Shown: positions 51,826-61,236, numbered from the stretch's first letter. The stretch: DNA of 64,000 nucleotides from Alicyclobacillus acidiphilus NBRC 100859 (GCF_001544355.1 NZ_BCQI01000013.1:1-64000), one strand, 5' to 3'. Numbers and translations are program-made. The notes: a model not told the origin generated them from the letters alone.

Positions 51826-53052
51826 ATGGTCAAGTATCCGCTGTTATCCAGGGCGCTCGCCCGGTCCCAATTCCGCTGGTTTTACTTTGGCCGCACCATT
51901 TCCTTGTTCGGCAGCGCCATGACGCCTGTCGCACTCGCATTCGCCGTCCTGCAATCCCCAGGCGGACAACATCTCTTGGGATTCGTGCTGGCCGCCGAAA
52001 TTCTTCCTCACTTAGCCATGCTGCTGATTGGCGGAAGCCTGGCGGATCGGTACCGTCGCGACAAGTTGATTCAATTGTCCAATATTGGCTCCGGCGCGAC
52101 ACAGGCCGGCGTCGCCGCGGTGGTACTGCTCCACGACAATCCACTGTGGATATTCCCGTTTGCCATCGCCAACGGCGTTCTCGGCGCTCTGACTTCGCCG
52201 GCGATGCGAGGCATCGTCCCAGAACTGGTCGATCCGGCGAATATCAAGCAGGCGAATTCGCTTCTCTCCGCATCGCGCAGCGCCGCCAAGATCGTTGGAC
52301 CGAGCGTCGCGGGTGTCCTCGTGGCGACGGTCGGCGGAGGCTGGGGGATCGCTTTGGACGCCGCGAGCTTCTTCATCGCTTCGGCGTGCATGTCGCCGGT
52401 TCGCATTCCTGCTGCGCCTATCGCGCCGCGCACCTCTCTCGTCGCCGAGATGCGCGAAGGGTGGTCGTACTTCCGCCAACGGAAGTGGATTTGGTCCATC
52501 ACGGTGACGTTCACCGTGTTGAACCTGATCCAGATGGGCGTCTGGCAAGTCCTTGGACCGATCATCGCCGCGAAAACGTTCGGTTCCGCCGGGTGGGGAC
52601 TGGCACTCGGGATGAAATCGGTCGGTCTGCTCTTGGCGAGCCTCGTTGTACTCCGGTTGCCCATACGGCGCCCCCTGTGCGCTTCCGTGCTTGGAATGGC
52701 CCCCAACGGCATACCGATGATTGCGCTCGGGCAAAGTTCCCTGTTACTCTATTTGCTAGGTTCATCGTTCGTCGCCGGATTGGGCCAGACCTTCGCCGGG
52801 ATCGGATGGGACACGTCACTGCAGAAAGCCGTTCCTCGCGATAAGTTGTCGCGCGTCATGGCCATTGACGAATTCGGATCGTATATCGCGATCCCCGTCG
52901 GCGAGATGCTGGCGACGCCGTTGGCCGGCGCGTTCGGGTACAGCGCAATCGCCACCATCGGCGGCATCGCATTTATCGTCGTGTCGCTGCTTCCGCTGGC
53001 ACAACGACAAGTACGGAGCACGACGATGGAACAAATCGATGTACTGGGCTGA
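51826..53052 (+). CDS. MFS exporter (enterobactin-exporter-like, MFS_3)
   Basis: 408 residues, about 12 TM. WFYFGRTISLFGSAM-type start and GGSLADRYRRDKLIQLSNIG (motif A) fit the MFS_3 branch of exporters. The helix-4 block (GVLGALTSPAMRGIVPELVD) and IKQANSLLSASRSAAKIVGP are characteristic. ATG 51826 follows AGGAGGAACAGAAGGCCCT. Substrate unknown. It precedes the DMT transporter gene, 39 bp apart, on the same strand. Confidence 0.88.
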   Translation: MVKYPLLSRALARSQFRWFYFGRTISLFGSAMTPVALAFAVLQSPGGQHLLGFVLAAEILPHLAMLLIGGSLADRYRRDKLIQLSNIGSGATQAGVAAVVLLHDNPLWIFPFAIANGVLGALTSPAMRGIVPELVDPANIKQANSLLSASRSAAKIVGPSVAGVLVATVGGGWGIALDAASFFIASACMSPVRIPAAPIAPRTSLVAEMREGWSYFRQRKWIWSITVTFTVLNLIQMGVWQVLGPIIAAKTFGSAGWGLALGMKSVGLLLASLVVLRLPIRRPLCASVLGMAPNGIPMIALGQSSLLLYLLGSSFVAGLGQTFAGIGWDTSLQKAVPRDKLSRVMAIDEFGSYIAIPVGEMLATPLAGAFGYSAIATIGGIAFIVVSLLPLAQRQVRSTTMEQIDVLG

Positions 53053-53091
53053 ACACGATGCTTCCCTGGTGAACGGCTTGGAGGATTGGGC

Positions 53092-54075
53092 ATGAAGGCT
53101 ATCGTATACGGACTGCTGGCGTCGTTCTTTTTCGCCGTGACATTCGTTTTGAACAAGTGGATGAGCGATGCCGGCGGCAACTGGATGTGGAGCGCCTCGT
53201 TACGCTACATATTCATGCTGCCCATGTTGCTCATCATCGTCCTCCTGCGAAACAATTTCATGCACCTCATCCGTGAAATGCGCCGACATCCGTGGCGGTG
53301 GGCATGGTGGAGTTTCGTCGGATTCGGCCTGTTCTACGCCCCGCTGTGCTTTGCGGCGAAATACAGTCCAGCTTGGTTGGTTGCCGGCACTTGGCAGTTC
53401 ACGATCGTCGCTGGCTCTCTCCTCTCCCCTTTGTTCCACGAGATCATCCAGACCGAAGTCGGGATCGTCAAGACAAGACACAAATTGCCGATGCGAAGCA
53501 TCGGCATGTCGCTTGTCATTTTGACAGGCATCATCATCATGGAATGGTCGCAATCGACGCAAGTGTCCTTACGGGACACGGTGCTGGGGATCGTTCCAAT
53601 CGTGATCGCCGCCTTCGCCTATCCTTTGGGGAACCGAAAAATGATGGAGCTTTGCGAGGGAAAACTGGATGCATATCAGAGGACATTGGGCATGACCATC
53701 AGCAGCTTGCCGTTGTGGATTGCCCTATCACTGTACCAGTTGTGCACACACGGATGGCCAAGCGCCGGGCAATCCTTGCAGACACTCATCGTCTCCATCT
53801 TTTCCGGTGTGATTGCGACGGTTCTCTTCTTTACAGCGACAGATATCGCCCGGACCCGACTTCATGTGCTGTCCGCTGTCGAAGCCACCCAATCTGGGGA
53901 AGTCGTGTTTACGTTAATCGGAGAGTTGTTGCTCATCTCGGGAACGACAATTTCTTATGCCGGAATGATTGGCCTCATCCTTGTGGTGGCGGGCATGGTT
54001 TTACACAGCCTGGTTTCGACTCGAGAGGGCCACAAACCCTCGAAGCCTTCACCTCCCTCCGTCACGATGGGCTGA
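53092..54075 (+). CDS. Putative multidrug DMT-type transporter (EmrE_put family)
   Basis: 327 residues, about 10 TM. ASFFFAVTFVLNKWMSDAGG, WRWAWWSFVGFGLFYAPLCF, LVAGTWQFTIVAGSLLSPLF and NRKMMELCEGKLDAYQRTLG match the PF13536-type multidrug resistance efflux proteins. ATG 53092 follows GGAGG. Likely co-transcribed with the MFS gene upstream. Confidence 0.85.
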   Translation: MKAIVYGLLASFFFAVTFVLNKWMSDAGGNWMWSASLRYIFMLPMLLIIVLLRNNFMHLIREMRRHPWRWAWWSFVGFGLFYAPLCFAAKYSPAWLVAGTWQFTIVAGSLLSPLFHEIIQTEVGIVKTRHKLPMRSIGMSLVILTGIIIMEWSQSTQVSLRDTVLGIVPIVIAAFAYPLGNRKMMELCEGKLDAYQRTLGMTISSLPLWIALSLYQLCTHGWPSAGQSLQTLIVSIFSGVIATVLFFTATDIARTRLHVLSAVEATQSGEVVFTLIGELLLISGTTISYAGMIGLILVVAGMVLHSLVSTREGHKPSKPSPPSVTMG

Positions 54076-54123
54076 GGCGCAATCAGCACCGTAACTTGCC
54101 GGTTTCTTCATTCAGCTTTGAAA

Positions 54124-55020
54124 CTAAGCGGCAGTCGTCTCGCGCAGGCCCAGCAAATCGATTCTTCTGCAGCCGAACATGAACAGCGCAAGCACGACGC
54201 AGCGAACCATGATGGTGAGGATAGACCACCACAAGAAATATGAATCCGGGTACGCGTGCCCCCAAAAGATTGGGTTGTCTGTAAGATGCCACAACGCTGT
54301 TTGAACCGTATCGCGCAGGATGGGCCAGACGGTCAGCACAATCGACAGAATCCACGGAACAAGGCTCACCGCGCGATTGCGAGTCCACAAATAGAGCGCG
54401 AGACACACAATCAGCAGAAGGACATATCCGACGAATTCCGAAGCACCGAACGGTGCGAGAATGGGCCAACTGGCAAAGACCATCGTATGGAGTGAATATT
54501 GATGCGTCAGTTTGCCAAGAAACCACACAAGGACAAATGGAGCCAGCGACGCAAACACGGCGGCGCGATCAACAGATTTCCTCGTATAAACCAACATGAA
54601 GAACACGACCGCTAGACCGACGAACAGTTGCGCATGAGCCGCCGCAGGGTTGTCGTTCCACCAGAGCACCCACTTGGGCGTCGGGATTTGCTGCGTCGTT
54701 CCCGGGATTACGTCATGCCATCTCATGTTCGCAAACAAAGAGACGCCGAATACGACAAGACACGCGATGGACAACGAGACAAACCAATACGGCGGAACGC
54801 CGTACGTTTCTCGAACGATCCGGCGTCGAACTTCGCGTACAGTCCCAAACGCGGCCATGGCTTTGGCAATCGCTTCGTCTTCCGTCAATCCACGATTCTC
54901 CGCCGAGGTCTTTGCCTCGACGAGGTGGCTCAACATCTCTTCCTTCCACGCCCGCTTCTCTCGCTTCGACAGGTACGTATGCCTAAGAATCTGTGAAACG
55001 TAATCATCCAATCTGGTCAC
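54124..55020 (-). CDS. Membrane protein with permease-prefix domain, partner of PadR
   Basis: 298 residues from GTG 55020, overlapping the PadR stop (GTGA). The N-terminus is a helical prefix domain (DDYVSQILRHTYLSKREKRA, MLSHLVEAKTSAENRGLTED, AIAKAMAAFGTVREV), then about seven TM helices. This PadR-plus-prefix arrangement is common in Bacillales, often for envelope stress or antimicrobial response (family knowledge). Confidence 0.75.
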   Translation of the reverse strand: MTRLDDYVSQILRHTYLSKREKRAWKEEMLSHLVEAKTSAENRGLTEDEAIAKAMAAFGTVREVRRRIVRETYGVPPYWFVSLSIACLVVFGVSLFANMRWHDVIPGTTQQIPTPKWVLWWNDNPAAAHAQLFVGLAVVFFMLVYTRKSVDRAAVFASLAPFVLVWFLGKLTHQYSLHTMVFASWPILAPFGASEFVGYVLLLIVCLALYLWTRNRAVSLVPWILSIVLTVWPILRDTVQTALWHLTDNPIFWGHAYPDSYFLWWSILTIMVRCVVLALFMFGCRRIDLLGLRETTAA

Positions 55021-55352
55021 TGCGTTGCCGCCTTTCCCAAAAACGTCGAGAGCAATTGCTGTTCTTCCGTCCATTCGCGTTGAATTTTCAACAAGCGGCT
55101 TTTCCCGCTCTCCGTCAGTGAGTAATAGCGGCGCCGCGGTCCCGAATCCTTGTCCGTTCCCCAGTAGCCGGAGATCAACTGTTCAGCTTCCAGGCGCCTG
55201 AGCGCTGGGTAGAGTGACCCCTCTTTCAAACTTAGCGATCCCTGCGTTCGCTCTTTCACCTCCTGAACAATGGCGTAACCATAGGAATCACCTTGCGCCA
55301 AAACGGATAGCAAGATCCCGTCCAAATAGCCGCGAAGCCGTTCCATTCGCAT
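55017..55352 (-). CDS. PadR-family transcriptional regulator
   Basis: 111 residues, winged HTH: LDGILLSVLAQGDSYGYAIV, LSLKEGSLYPALRRLEAEQL and GPRRRYYSLTESGKSRLLK. It probably represses its own operon through the TATATACATA/TATGTATATA repeat just upstream. ATG 55352 is used; an in-frame ATG lies two codons later. Confidence 0.9.
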   Translation of the reverse strand: MRMERLRGYLDGILLSVLAQGDSYGYAIVQEVKERTQGSLSLKEGSLYPALRRLEAEQLISGYWGTDKDSGPRRRYYSLTESGKSRLLKIQREWTEEQQLLSTFLGKAATQ

Positions 55353-55368
55353 CTCTACAACACCGCCT

Positions 55369-55395
55369 TATATACATAGATTATATATGTATATA
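55369..55395 (-). promoter_or_regulatory. PadR-type operator
   Basis: TATATACATA (55369-55378) and TATGTATATA (55386-55395) form a perfect 10+10 repeat with a 7-bp spacer, 17 bp upstream of the PadR start. The ATAC/GTAT core is typical of PadR targets. Confidence 0.75.
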
Positions 55396-55524
55396 GTATA
55401 CGACGGCATGTAGCGTAGCAAGCCAATAGGTTTCGACTTGTCCGATTTCCGCGAATCTCGTGGTGCATCCGTTCAATCACGCCGATCCGAGCTGTCATTT
55501 AGTGTACCAAAGGAGGGATAAACC

Positions 55525-55593
55525 ATGGTGAATGCTGTACAACGCTTTCACGGATCGTTGACGGCCGGACAAACAGCCGTCGTCAAATGTTGA
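55525..55593 (+). CDS. Possible 22-residue micropeptide
   Basis: MVNAVQRFHGSLTAGQTAVV then KC, with a strong AAAGGAGGG site before ATG 55525. The translated sequence is short and has no known family. It lies upstream of the second YjcZ gene, in the region with other tiny spore genes. Confidence 0.35.
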   Translation: MVNAVQRFHGSLTAGQTAVVKC

Positions 55594-55736
55594 TGAGTTG
55601 ATGTCCATCCGACCGCGATGCAACCCAACCGTTCGCGCCGCAGCTTCATGGGACACCGCATACGGTATACGAGCCGATTCAAAGCGTGATCGCATTCCAT
55701 ATCTTAGAACATGAAACTCGAGAGGAGGTAAGAGCA

Positions 55737-55844
55737 ATGGACGGATGCTTCGGAGCATACACCCGTTGGGCTGTTGTGTTTTTGATCATCTTCGTCCTGT
55801 TCTTCTTGTTGGTTCCTGGATATGGCGCAGGGACTGCGTATTAA
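55737..55844 (+). CDS. yjcZ: YjcZ-family tiny sporulation protein (second copy)
   Basis: 35 residues: MDGCFGAYTRWAVVF, hydrophobic LIIFVLFFLLVP, then GYGAGTAY. Nearly identical to the 32-residue protein at 25275, differing by one Gly-to-Ala and an altered tail. AGGAGG precedes ATG 55737. Expected in the forespore or spore membrane. Confidence 0.85.
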   Translation: MDGCFGAYTRWAVVFLIIFVLFFLLVPGYGAGTAY

Positions 55845-55973
55845 AGGGATTCCTGACTTGCCAACGGAACCGGCTGACCATGTGACATGGCTCTCGACTC
55901 GTGCAGTACGCTGAAACCGATCGCTCGTTGGAACCACAAAATGATGCCATCAAGATGAGGGAGGGGAAGGAAA

Positions 55974-56168
55974 GTGCAAAAGTGCCCGCCGATTGTGTGT
56001 GATCCGATTTATCAATTTGAAGATTGCTTTGTGTACCGCGAGCAACCCATTGTCCAGCCTGTTATCAAAGTTCGCAGGCATATCGTCGTGAACGTGCCAA
56101 GATACTACACGCAGCCCCAGGCGAGAGACGTCGTGATCGACCCAGGCTGCCCCGGCGGACGATGCTAA
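55974..56168 (+). CDS. Small protein, possibly CotD-like spore coat
   Basis: 64 residues from GTG 55974 behind GAGGGGAAGGAAA. CPPIVCDPIYQFEDCFVYRE, VQPVIKVRRHIVVNVPRYYT, then a Cys-rich end (PGCPGGRC). The His/Pro-Val spacing recalls CotD-type coat proteins, but similarity is weak. Next to YjcZ, a sporulation setting. Confidence 0.5.
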   Translation: MQKCPPIVCDPIYQFEDCFVYREQPIVQPVIKVRRHIVVNVPRYYTQPQARDVVIDPGCPGGRC

Positions 56169-56245
56169 ATCTGCTCATGTGCAGATTGAACCCTGCACCA
56201 AGAGGGCCACAGAACCCAATCTGGCGGCCCTCTTGTCCGGCGTTC

Positions 56246-57784
56246 CTAACTTGCCTCGCCGACACTGTCTTCAGTCCGTTCCGGCTTGCGAAATCGTGCG
56301 TTACCCATCCAGAATACCAGCACCATCGAAAGCGTCGCTGGCACCAGATCCCACGCCATCGTGTGCGTCACCGACAGAGATAGAGCATGAACCAGTTTGG
56401 CGAGAATCGCCCCAGGAATTTGGGCCCGAGTCTGCGGCAGCAGAATCGCCCGAGGATCCATCTTTGCAAACCCTGACGAAACCGCGCTCATGCCCGCAAA
56501 TTGCGCCTTCAGTTGCTGCTGAAACACGTTCTTCTGCAGGACGCCCAAGACGACGATTCCGATGGTCATCCCAAGCTCACGGATAAACGAGTTCGTGGAG
56601 CTGGCAGCACCCCTGTAACGCGCGTCAAACTCGCTCATCGCCGCCATTCCTCCAACCGAAAACGACGGGCCAATTCCCAGTCCGACGACGGCCATGTACG
56701 ACATCACCTGCAGCGTGCCGCTCGCGGGAGTCAACGTCGTCAACAGGTAAATGCCAACACTGAACACAAGACAGGCTGGGAACAAAATCGCGCGATACGA
56801 CAGTCGATTGGCCAGTTGGCCGCCAATGGGCGCCGTGATGGACGAACCCAGCATCATGGGAAGCAACTCAAGCCCCGCGTTCACAGCCGAACCGCCGCGA
56901 ACACCCTGGACGTAAATTGGAATATAGACCACTGCCACCACGAATGCGGCGCCCGTCATCACGCCGACGAAATTGCTCCCCGCAAACGCTCGATTCCGAA
57001 ACATCGAGAAGGACACGATGGGCTCCTTCGCCCTCGCTTCCGCGATGAGAAAGCCGACGAACAACAGAGCTGCGACGATAAACCCACCAATGATTTGAAC
57101 GGAATCCCACGCGTATTGATTACCGCCAAACTCCAGGGAAAACGTTAGACAGACGATAGCGGGAACCAGCGTCACAACGCCCCACCAATCGACCATCTGC
57201 TGGACGTGGCGCTTCGATTCGTGATAGAAGAAGCCGACCAAAATCAACGTCACAATGCCAGCCGGTACATTGATGTAGAATACCCACCGCCAGCTCAGGT
57301 GCTCCGTAATGTACGATCCGAGCAACGGACCCACAATACTCGACACACCGAACACGGCGCCAAACATGCCAGAGAATTTCCCCATTTGTTCAGGCGGTAC
57401 CACGTCGAAGATGATCGTGAAGGCGATTGGCATCAACGCGCCGCCGCCAACGCCCTGGATCGCCCGGTAGAGTGCCAATTGATCCATGTTCTGAGCCGTC
57501 CCGCATAAAATCGAGCCCAATAAAAATACGGCGATGCCAAACACGTAGAATCGCTTGCGGCCGTACATATCGGAGAGCTTTCCGAAGATTGGCATACCTG
57601 ACATTTCCGTCATCAGATAGCCCGCGGTAATCCACAGAATCTTATCGATCCCGCCCAAATGCGCGACGATATTTCCCGTCGCCGTTGAGACAACGGTATT
57701 ATCCATGGCCGATACGAAAATCCCCAGCAAGAGTCCCGTGATCACGAGCCCAAGTTCCATCCTCTTTGATTTCAACGACGCCAT
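56246..57784 (-). CDS. 14-TM MFS drug:H+ antiporter, DHA2 type (second copy)
   Basis: 512 residues. Very similar throughout to the protein at 6918-8447: same helix-1 block SAMDNTVVSTATGNI, motif A GKLSDMYGRKRFYV and GGGALMPIAFTIIFDVVPPE. It exports drugs with protons. The start ATG 57784 abuts the GGAGG site, so TTG 57775 is possible. No regulator adjoins it; PadR is 2 kb away. A gene duplication. Confidence 0.9.
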   Translation of the reverse strand: MASLKSKRMELGLVITGLLLGIFVSAMDNTVVSTATGNIVAHLGGIDKILWITAGYLMTEMSGMPIFGKLSDMYGRKRFYVFGIAVFLLGSILCGTAQNMDQLALYRAIQGVGGGALMPIAFTIIFDVVPPEQMGKFSGMFGAVFGVSSIVGPLLGSYITEHLSWRWVFYINVPAGIVTLILVGFFYHESKRHVQQMVDWWGVVTLVPAIVCLTFSLEFGGNQYAWDSVQIIGGFIVAALLFVGFLIAEARAKEPIVSFSMFRNRAFAGSNFVGVMTGAAFVVAVVYIPIYVQGVRGGSAVNAGLELLPMMLGSSITAPIGGQLANRLSYRAILFPACLVFSVGIYLLTTLTPASGTLQVMSYMAVVGLGIGPSFSVGGMAAMSEFDARYRGAASSTNSFIRELGMTIGIVVLGVLQKNVFQQQLKAQFAGMSAVSSGFAKMDPRAILLPQTRAQIPGAILAKLVHALSLSVTHTMAWDLVPATLSMVLVFWMGNARFRKPERTEDSVGEAS

Positions 57785-57805
57785 CCCCCTCCATCGACAT
57801 CATGT

Positions 57806-58549
57806 TCACTCTTGCAGAGTGCACCATCCAAATGAAACGACCGTAACATCGTGCAGCTTCGCTCCATAACCTTTGAGGATGGCGTACGTCAATTTGTCCA
57901 TCACCGCGCCATCAAATATGGCCTTCTTGACATTGGTCTTGAACGATACGTTGGTCAATGTCGCATTGCGAAATGTCGTTCCTTTCAATCCAGTGTTGTT
58001 GAAAACTGTGCCATTCAAGTTCATGCCGTCAAATGAAACCGAGGAGAGGTCGGAATGGCCAAAATCCGTACCGTCCAGCTTACTGCCCTGAAAACTTGCC
58101 CCCTTTAAGTTGGAAGCCATGAACTTTGCCTGGCTGAGGTTGGCGCGATCGAACTTCACATTCTCCAAATTGCTGCATTTGAACGTGCTGCCGGATAGGT
58201 CTGAATCACTGAAATCTGAACCCCTCAAGTTCGAGTAGTTGAACTTGCCGTCGTGCACTGCGATGGACCGGAAATCCGATTTCTCCAAATTGCTCCTGGA
58301 CAGATCCATGCTCACAGCCTGCTGCAACTGTCTCGAGTTCTCACTGATGTCCTGAATCAGTTCGGATAGATCTCCAATGGAGTCGACCGTCATCTGAAAA
58401 GCCGTCTCATCGTCGTACCCCTGGGATTGCATATCCCGCATCTTGTCCCGTAAATTTTGGTACAGTTCTTCCTTTAACTCGTCCATGGACTTCAGTTCTC
58501 CATACGATGAAAACATTTGATCAAGGTAGCGCTGCAGCATGCCTTCCAT
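57806..58549 (-). CDS. Pentapeptide-repeat protein with prefix domain, PadR partner
   Basis: 247 residues. The N-terminal 90 residues are the same helical prefix type as in 54124-55020 (LKEELYQNLRDKMRDMQSQG, AFQMTVDSIGDLSELIQD). Then about 22 pentapeptides of the A/S-N/D-L-x-x form (SDLSGSTFKCSNLENVKFDR), which form a right-handed beta helix. The PadR gene starts 16 bp after it on the minus strand (upstream), so they form a module. Function unknown. Confidence 0.85.
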   Translation of the reverse strand: MEGMLQRYLDQMFSSYGELKSMDELKEELYQNLRDKMRDMQSQGYDDETAFQMTVDSIGDLSELIQDISENSRQLQQAVSMDLSRSNLEKSDFRSIAVHDGKFNYSNLRGSDFSDSDLSGSTFKCSNLENVKFDRANLSQAKFMASNLKGASFQGSKLDGTDFGHSDLSSVSFDGMNLNGTVFNNTGLKGTTFRNATLTNVSFKTNVKKAIFDGAVMDKLTYAILKGYGAKLHDVTVVSFGWCTLQE

Positions 58550-58564
58550 GTCTGTATCTCCCTT

Positions 58565-58888
58565 TCACATCAGATTGTCTAAGATCCGCTTTACCTTCTC
58601 CCAGTTCTGCTTGTTCTCGGCGTACGTTCTTCTGCCTTTGTCCGTAATACGGTAGTATTTTCGCCGCCCTCCTTGGGTCTCATCGCCCCAGTAGGACGCG
58701 ATATTCTGCTCTTGCTCCAAACGCTTCAAGGAAGAATACATGGTTGCTTCCTTCAACTCATACTCCTCCCCTGAACCGGCCGACACCAATTTCGATATTT
58801 CGTAACCGTATTTGTCACCACTCAACAACAATTTCAAGATGATGGTATCGATGTATCCCCTAATCATGTCAGAGGGGATGGTCGCCAT
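58565..58888 (-). CDS. PadR-family transcriptional regulator (second)
   Basis: 107 residues, winged HTH: IDTIILKLLLSGDKYGYEIS, YELKEATMYSSLKRLEQEQN, GRRKYYRITDKGRRTYAENK. ATG 58888 follows GAGGTG. Precedes the pentapeptide-repeat gene as an operon. Promoter at 58910-58938. Confidence 0.92.
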   Translation of the reverse strand: MATIPSDMIRGYIDTIILKLLLSGDKYGYEISKLVSAGSGEEYELKEATMYSSLKRLEQEQNIASYWGDETQGGRRKYYRITDKGRRTYAENKQNWEKVKRILDNLM

Positions 58889-58909
58889 GTGTATCACCTC
58901 TTCGATTAC

Positions 58910-58938
58910 ACAATATAACGAATTACTATGTGTGTCAA
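58910..58938 (-). promoter_or_regulatory. Promoter of the second PadR operon
   Basis: On the minus strand TTGACA (58938-58933), 17 bp, TATTGT (58915-58910), 22 bp before the PadR start. Confidence 0.75.
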
Positions 58939-59038
58939 TGTAATATGACAACATTGGCATATGCGATATTGACACAAACAAGCGCGGGATCGAAAGGACG
59001 ACTGGTCTGGAGTGGAGTTGCGGAGCCACGGTGGCGGG

Positions 59039-59249
59039 GGTGGCAGCGTGATCGCGAAGGGTGGCAGCGTGATCGCGAAGGGTGGCAGGACGGCGGGCGA
59101 AGGGGCAAATAGGCGGCCCAAGGACGCTTATTTGCCCCCATTGCCCCCGGAATGGCGCGGTTTCGGGCACATAAACGTCTCTGAGCCGCTTATTCCCCGC
59201 CAGTCGGCCGATTCGACACACTTAAGCGGCCTACGGGGGCTTATTTGCC
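59039..59249. repeat. Tandem 21-bp repeats and second REP-like palindrome cluster
   Basis: GGTGGCAGCGTGATCGCGAA(G) occurs twice in tandem at 59039-59080 with a partial third. Then palindromes: 59102-59138 (GGGGCAAATAGGCGGCC...GGACGCTTATTTGCCCC), 59165-59198 and 59221-59249 (CTTAAGCGGCC...GGCTTATTTGCC). They share sequence with the cluster at 9321-9513. The gap 58889-59335 has no other gene. Confidence 0.7.
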
Positions 59250-59335
59250 GAGTGTCCACCGTCGCCCGGAATCGCGCGGCGGCGTGATCGCGAAGGGTGG
59301 CTTATGTGCCGGGCGGCCTGGCCCCCATCAGAACG

Positions 59336-60493
59336 TCATGGCTCGAAACGTGCCTTTGTATATCCCTGCCCTGTGGATTCATCATCGTCGCCAATCGGGA
59401 CTTCGATCCGGAAAGTGGTCAGTTCGTCGTCCGATTCACATCGGATGATCCCGCCATGCTCGTGAATAATGTTGCGACAGACATACAAGCCGATACCAGT
59501 ACCCAATGCTTTACTTGAAACAAAAGGCTCGAAAATCGTCGATATCATTTCCTTCGGGATCGGCGGTCCACTATTGGAAATTTGGATCATCAACTGATTG
59601 CCTGCGCGATATCCCTTGATGATCCGCTTTACCGGGGATGCCGACAACGCGTCTAGCGAATTCATAATGATGTTGATCAAAACCTGCCGAAATTCATCTC
59701 GATAACCAAGGAGATAAAGCGAATCGTCGATCTCCCGTTCTATACTCACATTGGTACTCACGATCATGGGATAAAGGAACTCCAGAGTTTCGTCAAAGAG
59801 GTGCCCAATCCGAAATGTCTCTCTTTCTTTCCTATCGACGCCCTTCTTCGATATCAGTAAAAATTGTGTAATCCTAAACTTCAATTGCTCTAATTCTTTG
59901 GTCAAGATATCGATGTATTCAAGAGAAGGGTACTTGCTTTGCAGAAGCTGAACGAAGCCAATCACAGATGTCAGAGGATTTCGAAACTCATGAACAAAGC
60001 TTGAAGACATTTGTCCAAGCAGTGTCAACTTATCCTTGTGGGTCTGTTCAATAAACGAAGATTGCTCCGATATCTGTTGATTTTTGAGTTCTGTGTAATG
60101 GAGAACTGCGAAGTACAAAAACCGATCGAACAAAGCGTTGATTGTGTGAATGATGGGCGTAAGTTCGCGGATCGTGAACCCCGTCTCAACCAGGCAATCG
60201 AGAATTTCGCTTCTGCCAATCGTAACATTGTAAACAAACTCGCCGATATTCACATTCGCTTCAAGACGCTCAGCCGACACTCTTTGCGCGAACTGCAAAA
60301 TTCTTGCGTCGTTGATTTGTCTTCCGGACAAGTACGCAATCACCACATCAAGCATACGAGTTCCATTCACGATGATGTGGTCCTTGAAACGGTCATTTGA
60401 GTCAATCATGACTTGACTCATCCAACTTTCAAGCAGATATTGACGCTTCGCGTCTAGATAATGTGCAACTTGCTTGGCGACCGCACTATCCAC
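59336..60493 (-). CDS. Sensor histidine kinase with HisK_N-like input domain
   Basis: 385 residues from a likely GTG 60493 behind GGAGGA. No TM helices. The N-terminal half is helical (AVAKQVAHYLDAKRQYLLES, RMLDVVIAYLSGRQIND), like the HisK_N domain. The kinase part has the H-box FVHEFRNPLTSVIGF, N-box LINIIMNSLDAL, G-boxes GTGIGLYVCRNIIHEHGG. It autophosphorylates on His; its response regulator is not adjacent. The divergent gene is LuxR-type without receiver. Confidence 0.88.
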   Translation of the reverse strand: MDSAVAKQVAHYLDAKRQYLLESWMSQVMIDSNDRFKDHIIVNGTRMLDVVIAYLSGRQINDARILQFAQRVSAERLEANVNIGEFVYNVTIGRSEILDCLVETGFTIRELTPIIHTINALFDRFLYFAVLHYTELKNQQISEQSSFIEQTHKDKLTLLGQMSSSFVHEFRNPLTSVIGFVQLLQSKYPSLEYIDILTKELEQLKFRITQFLLISKKGVDRKERETFRIGHLFDETLEFLYPMIVSTNVSIEREIDDSLYLLGYRDEFRQVLINIIMNSLDALSASPVKRIIKGYRAGNQLMIQISNSGPPIPKEMISTIFEPFVSSKALGTGIGLYVCRNIIHEHGGIIRCESDDELTTFRIEVPIGDDDESTGQGYTKARFEP

Positions 60494-60777
60494 GATCATT
60501 CCTCCAGCAACCAAGTCGACCTTCTTGTGGAAACAAAACATGAATCAAAATATTCCAAATACCATCCAAGCTAAAATGTATACAGATGAAGAGCAAAATT
60601 GCACTGGTAAATCAATCCATGATAGGCTCCCCGATTCGTTTCAGACGGCATTCAGATAGGTTGTGTAGGTTATACCTATCATCGCTGGACCATGAACGTC
60701 GTATGGTGTACATACATGGTATGCAACCCACAAACGAAGCGATCTGATGCGACTGGCTAATGCCTGGAGGAATGTAG

Positions 60778-61236
60778 ATGCCCGACGATGATGCAGAACG
60801 CGCATCCCAAGGACCAAGTCAAAAAGTTCAACTCATCCTCCAATTTGTGGTGGAAAACGAAAGCGAATCGATCAAAAAAGAGATTATCGTCGATATCAGC
60901 CCCACGATCGAAGAGCAGATGCAAGATCAGAATCCTTTTCGAATCATTAACACGTTGACAGCGGCAGTTCTCAAAGTCTTCAGTGCGACGTCATCTTCCG
61001 ATGAAGCGTCGGTGTCCGAACCTGTAGTGCACGAACCGAAGAAAGTCGACAGCTCCATGGCCTTCACCCCTCGCGAACTGGAGGTGCTCCACTATTTGCT
61101 TACCGGAGCGACCAACCAGGAAATCGCGCAGTCGATGGGAATATCATCAAACACGGTCAAATTCCACATCAAAAATGTCTTCCGTAAGCTGCATGTCAAA
61201 AACCGCGTGGAACTGGTCGGCAAGTTCACACATTGA
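60778..61236 (+). CDS. LuxR-type HTH regulator without receiver domain
   Basis: 152 residues. The C-terminus is a GerE HTH (FTPRELEVLHYLLTGATNQE, IAQSMGISSNTVKFHIKNVF, RKLHVKNRVELVG). The N-terminal 90 residues (VQLILQFVVENESESIKKEI) have no receiver features and may bind a ligand or a partner. ATG 60778 follows GGAGG. It is divergent from the histidine kinase, so a functional link is possible but needs an unusual mechanism. Confidence 0.85.
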   Translation: MPDDDAERASQGPSQKVQLILQFVVENESESIKKEIIVDISPTIEEQMQDQNPFRIINTLTAAVLKVFSATSSSDEASVSEPVVHEPKKVDSSMAFTPRELEVLHYLLTGATNQEIAQSMGISSNTVKFHIKNVFRKLHVKNRVELVGKFTH

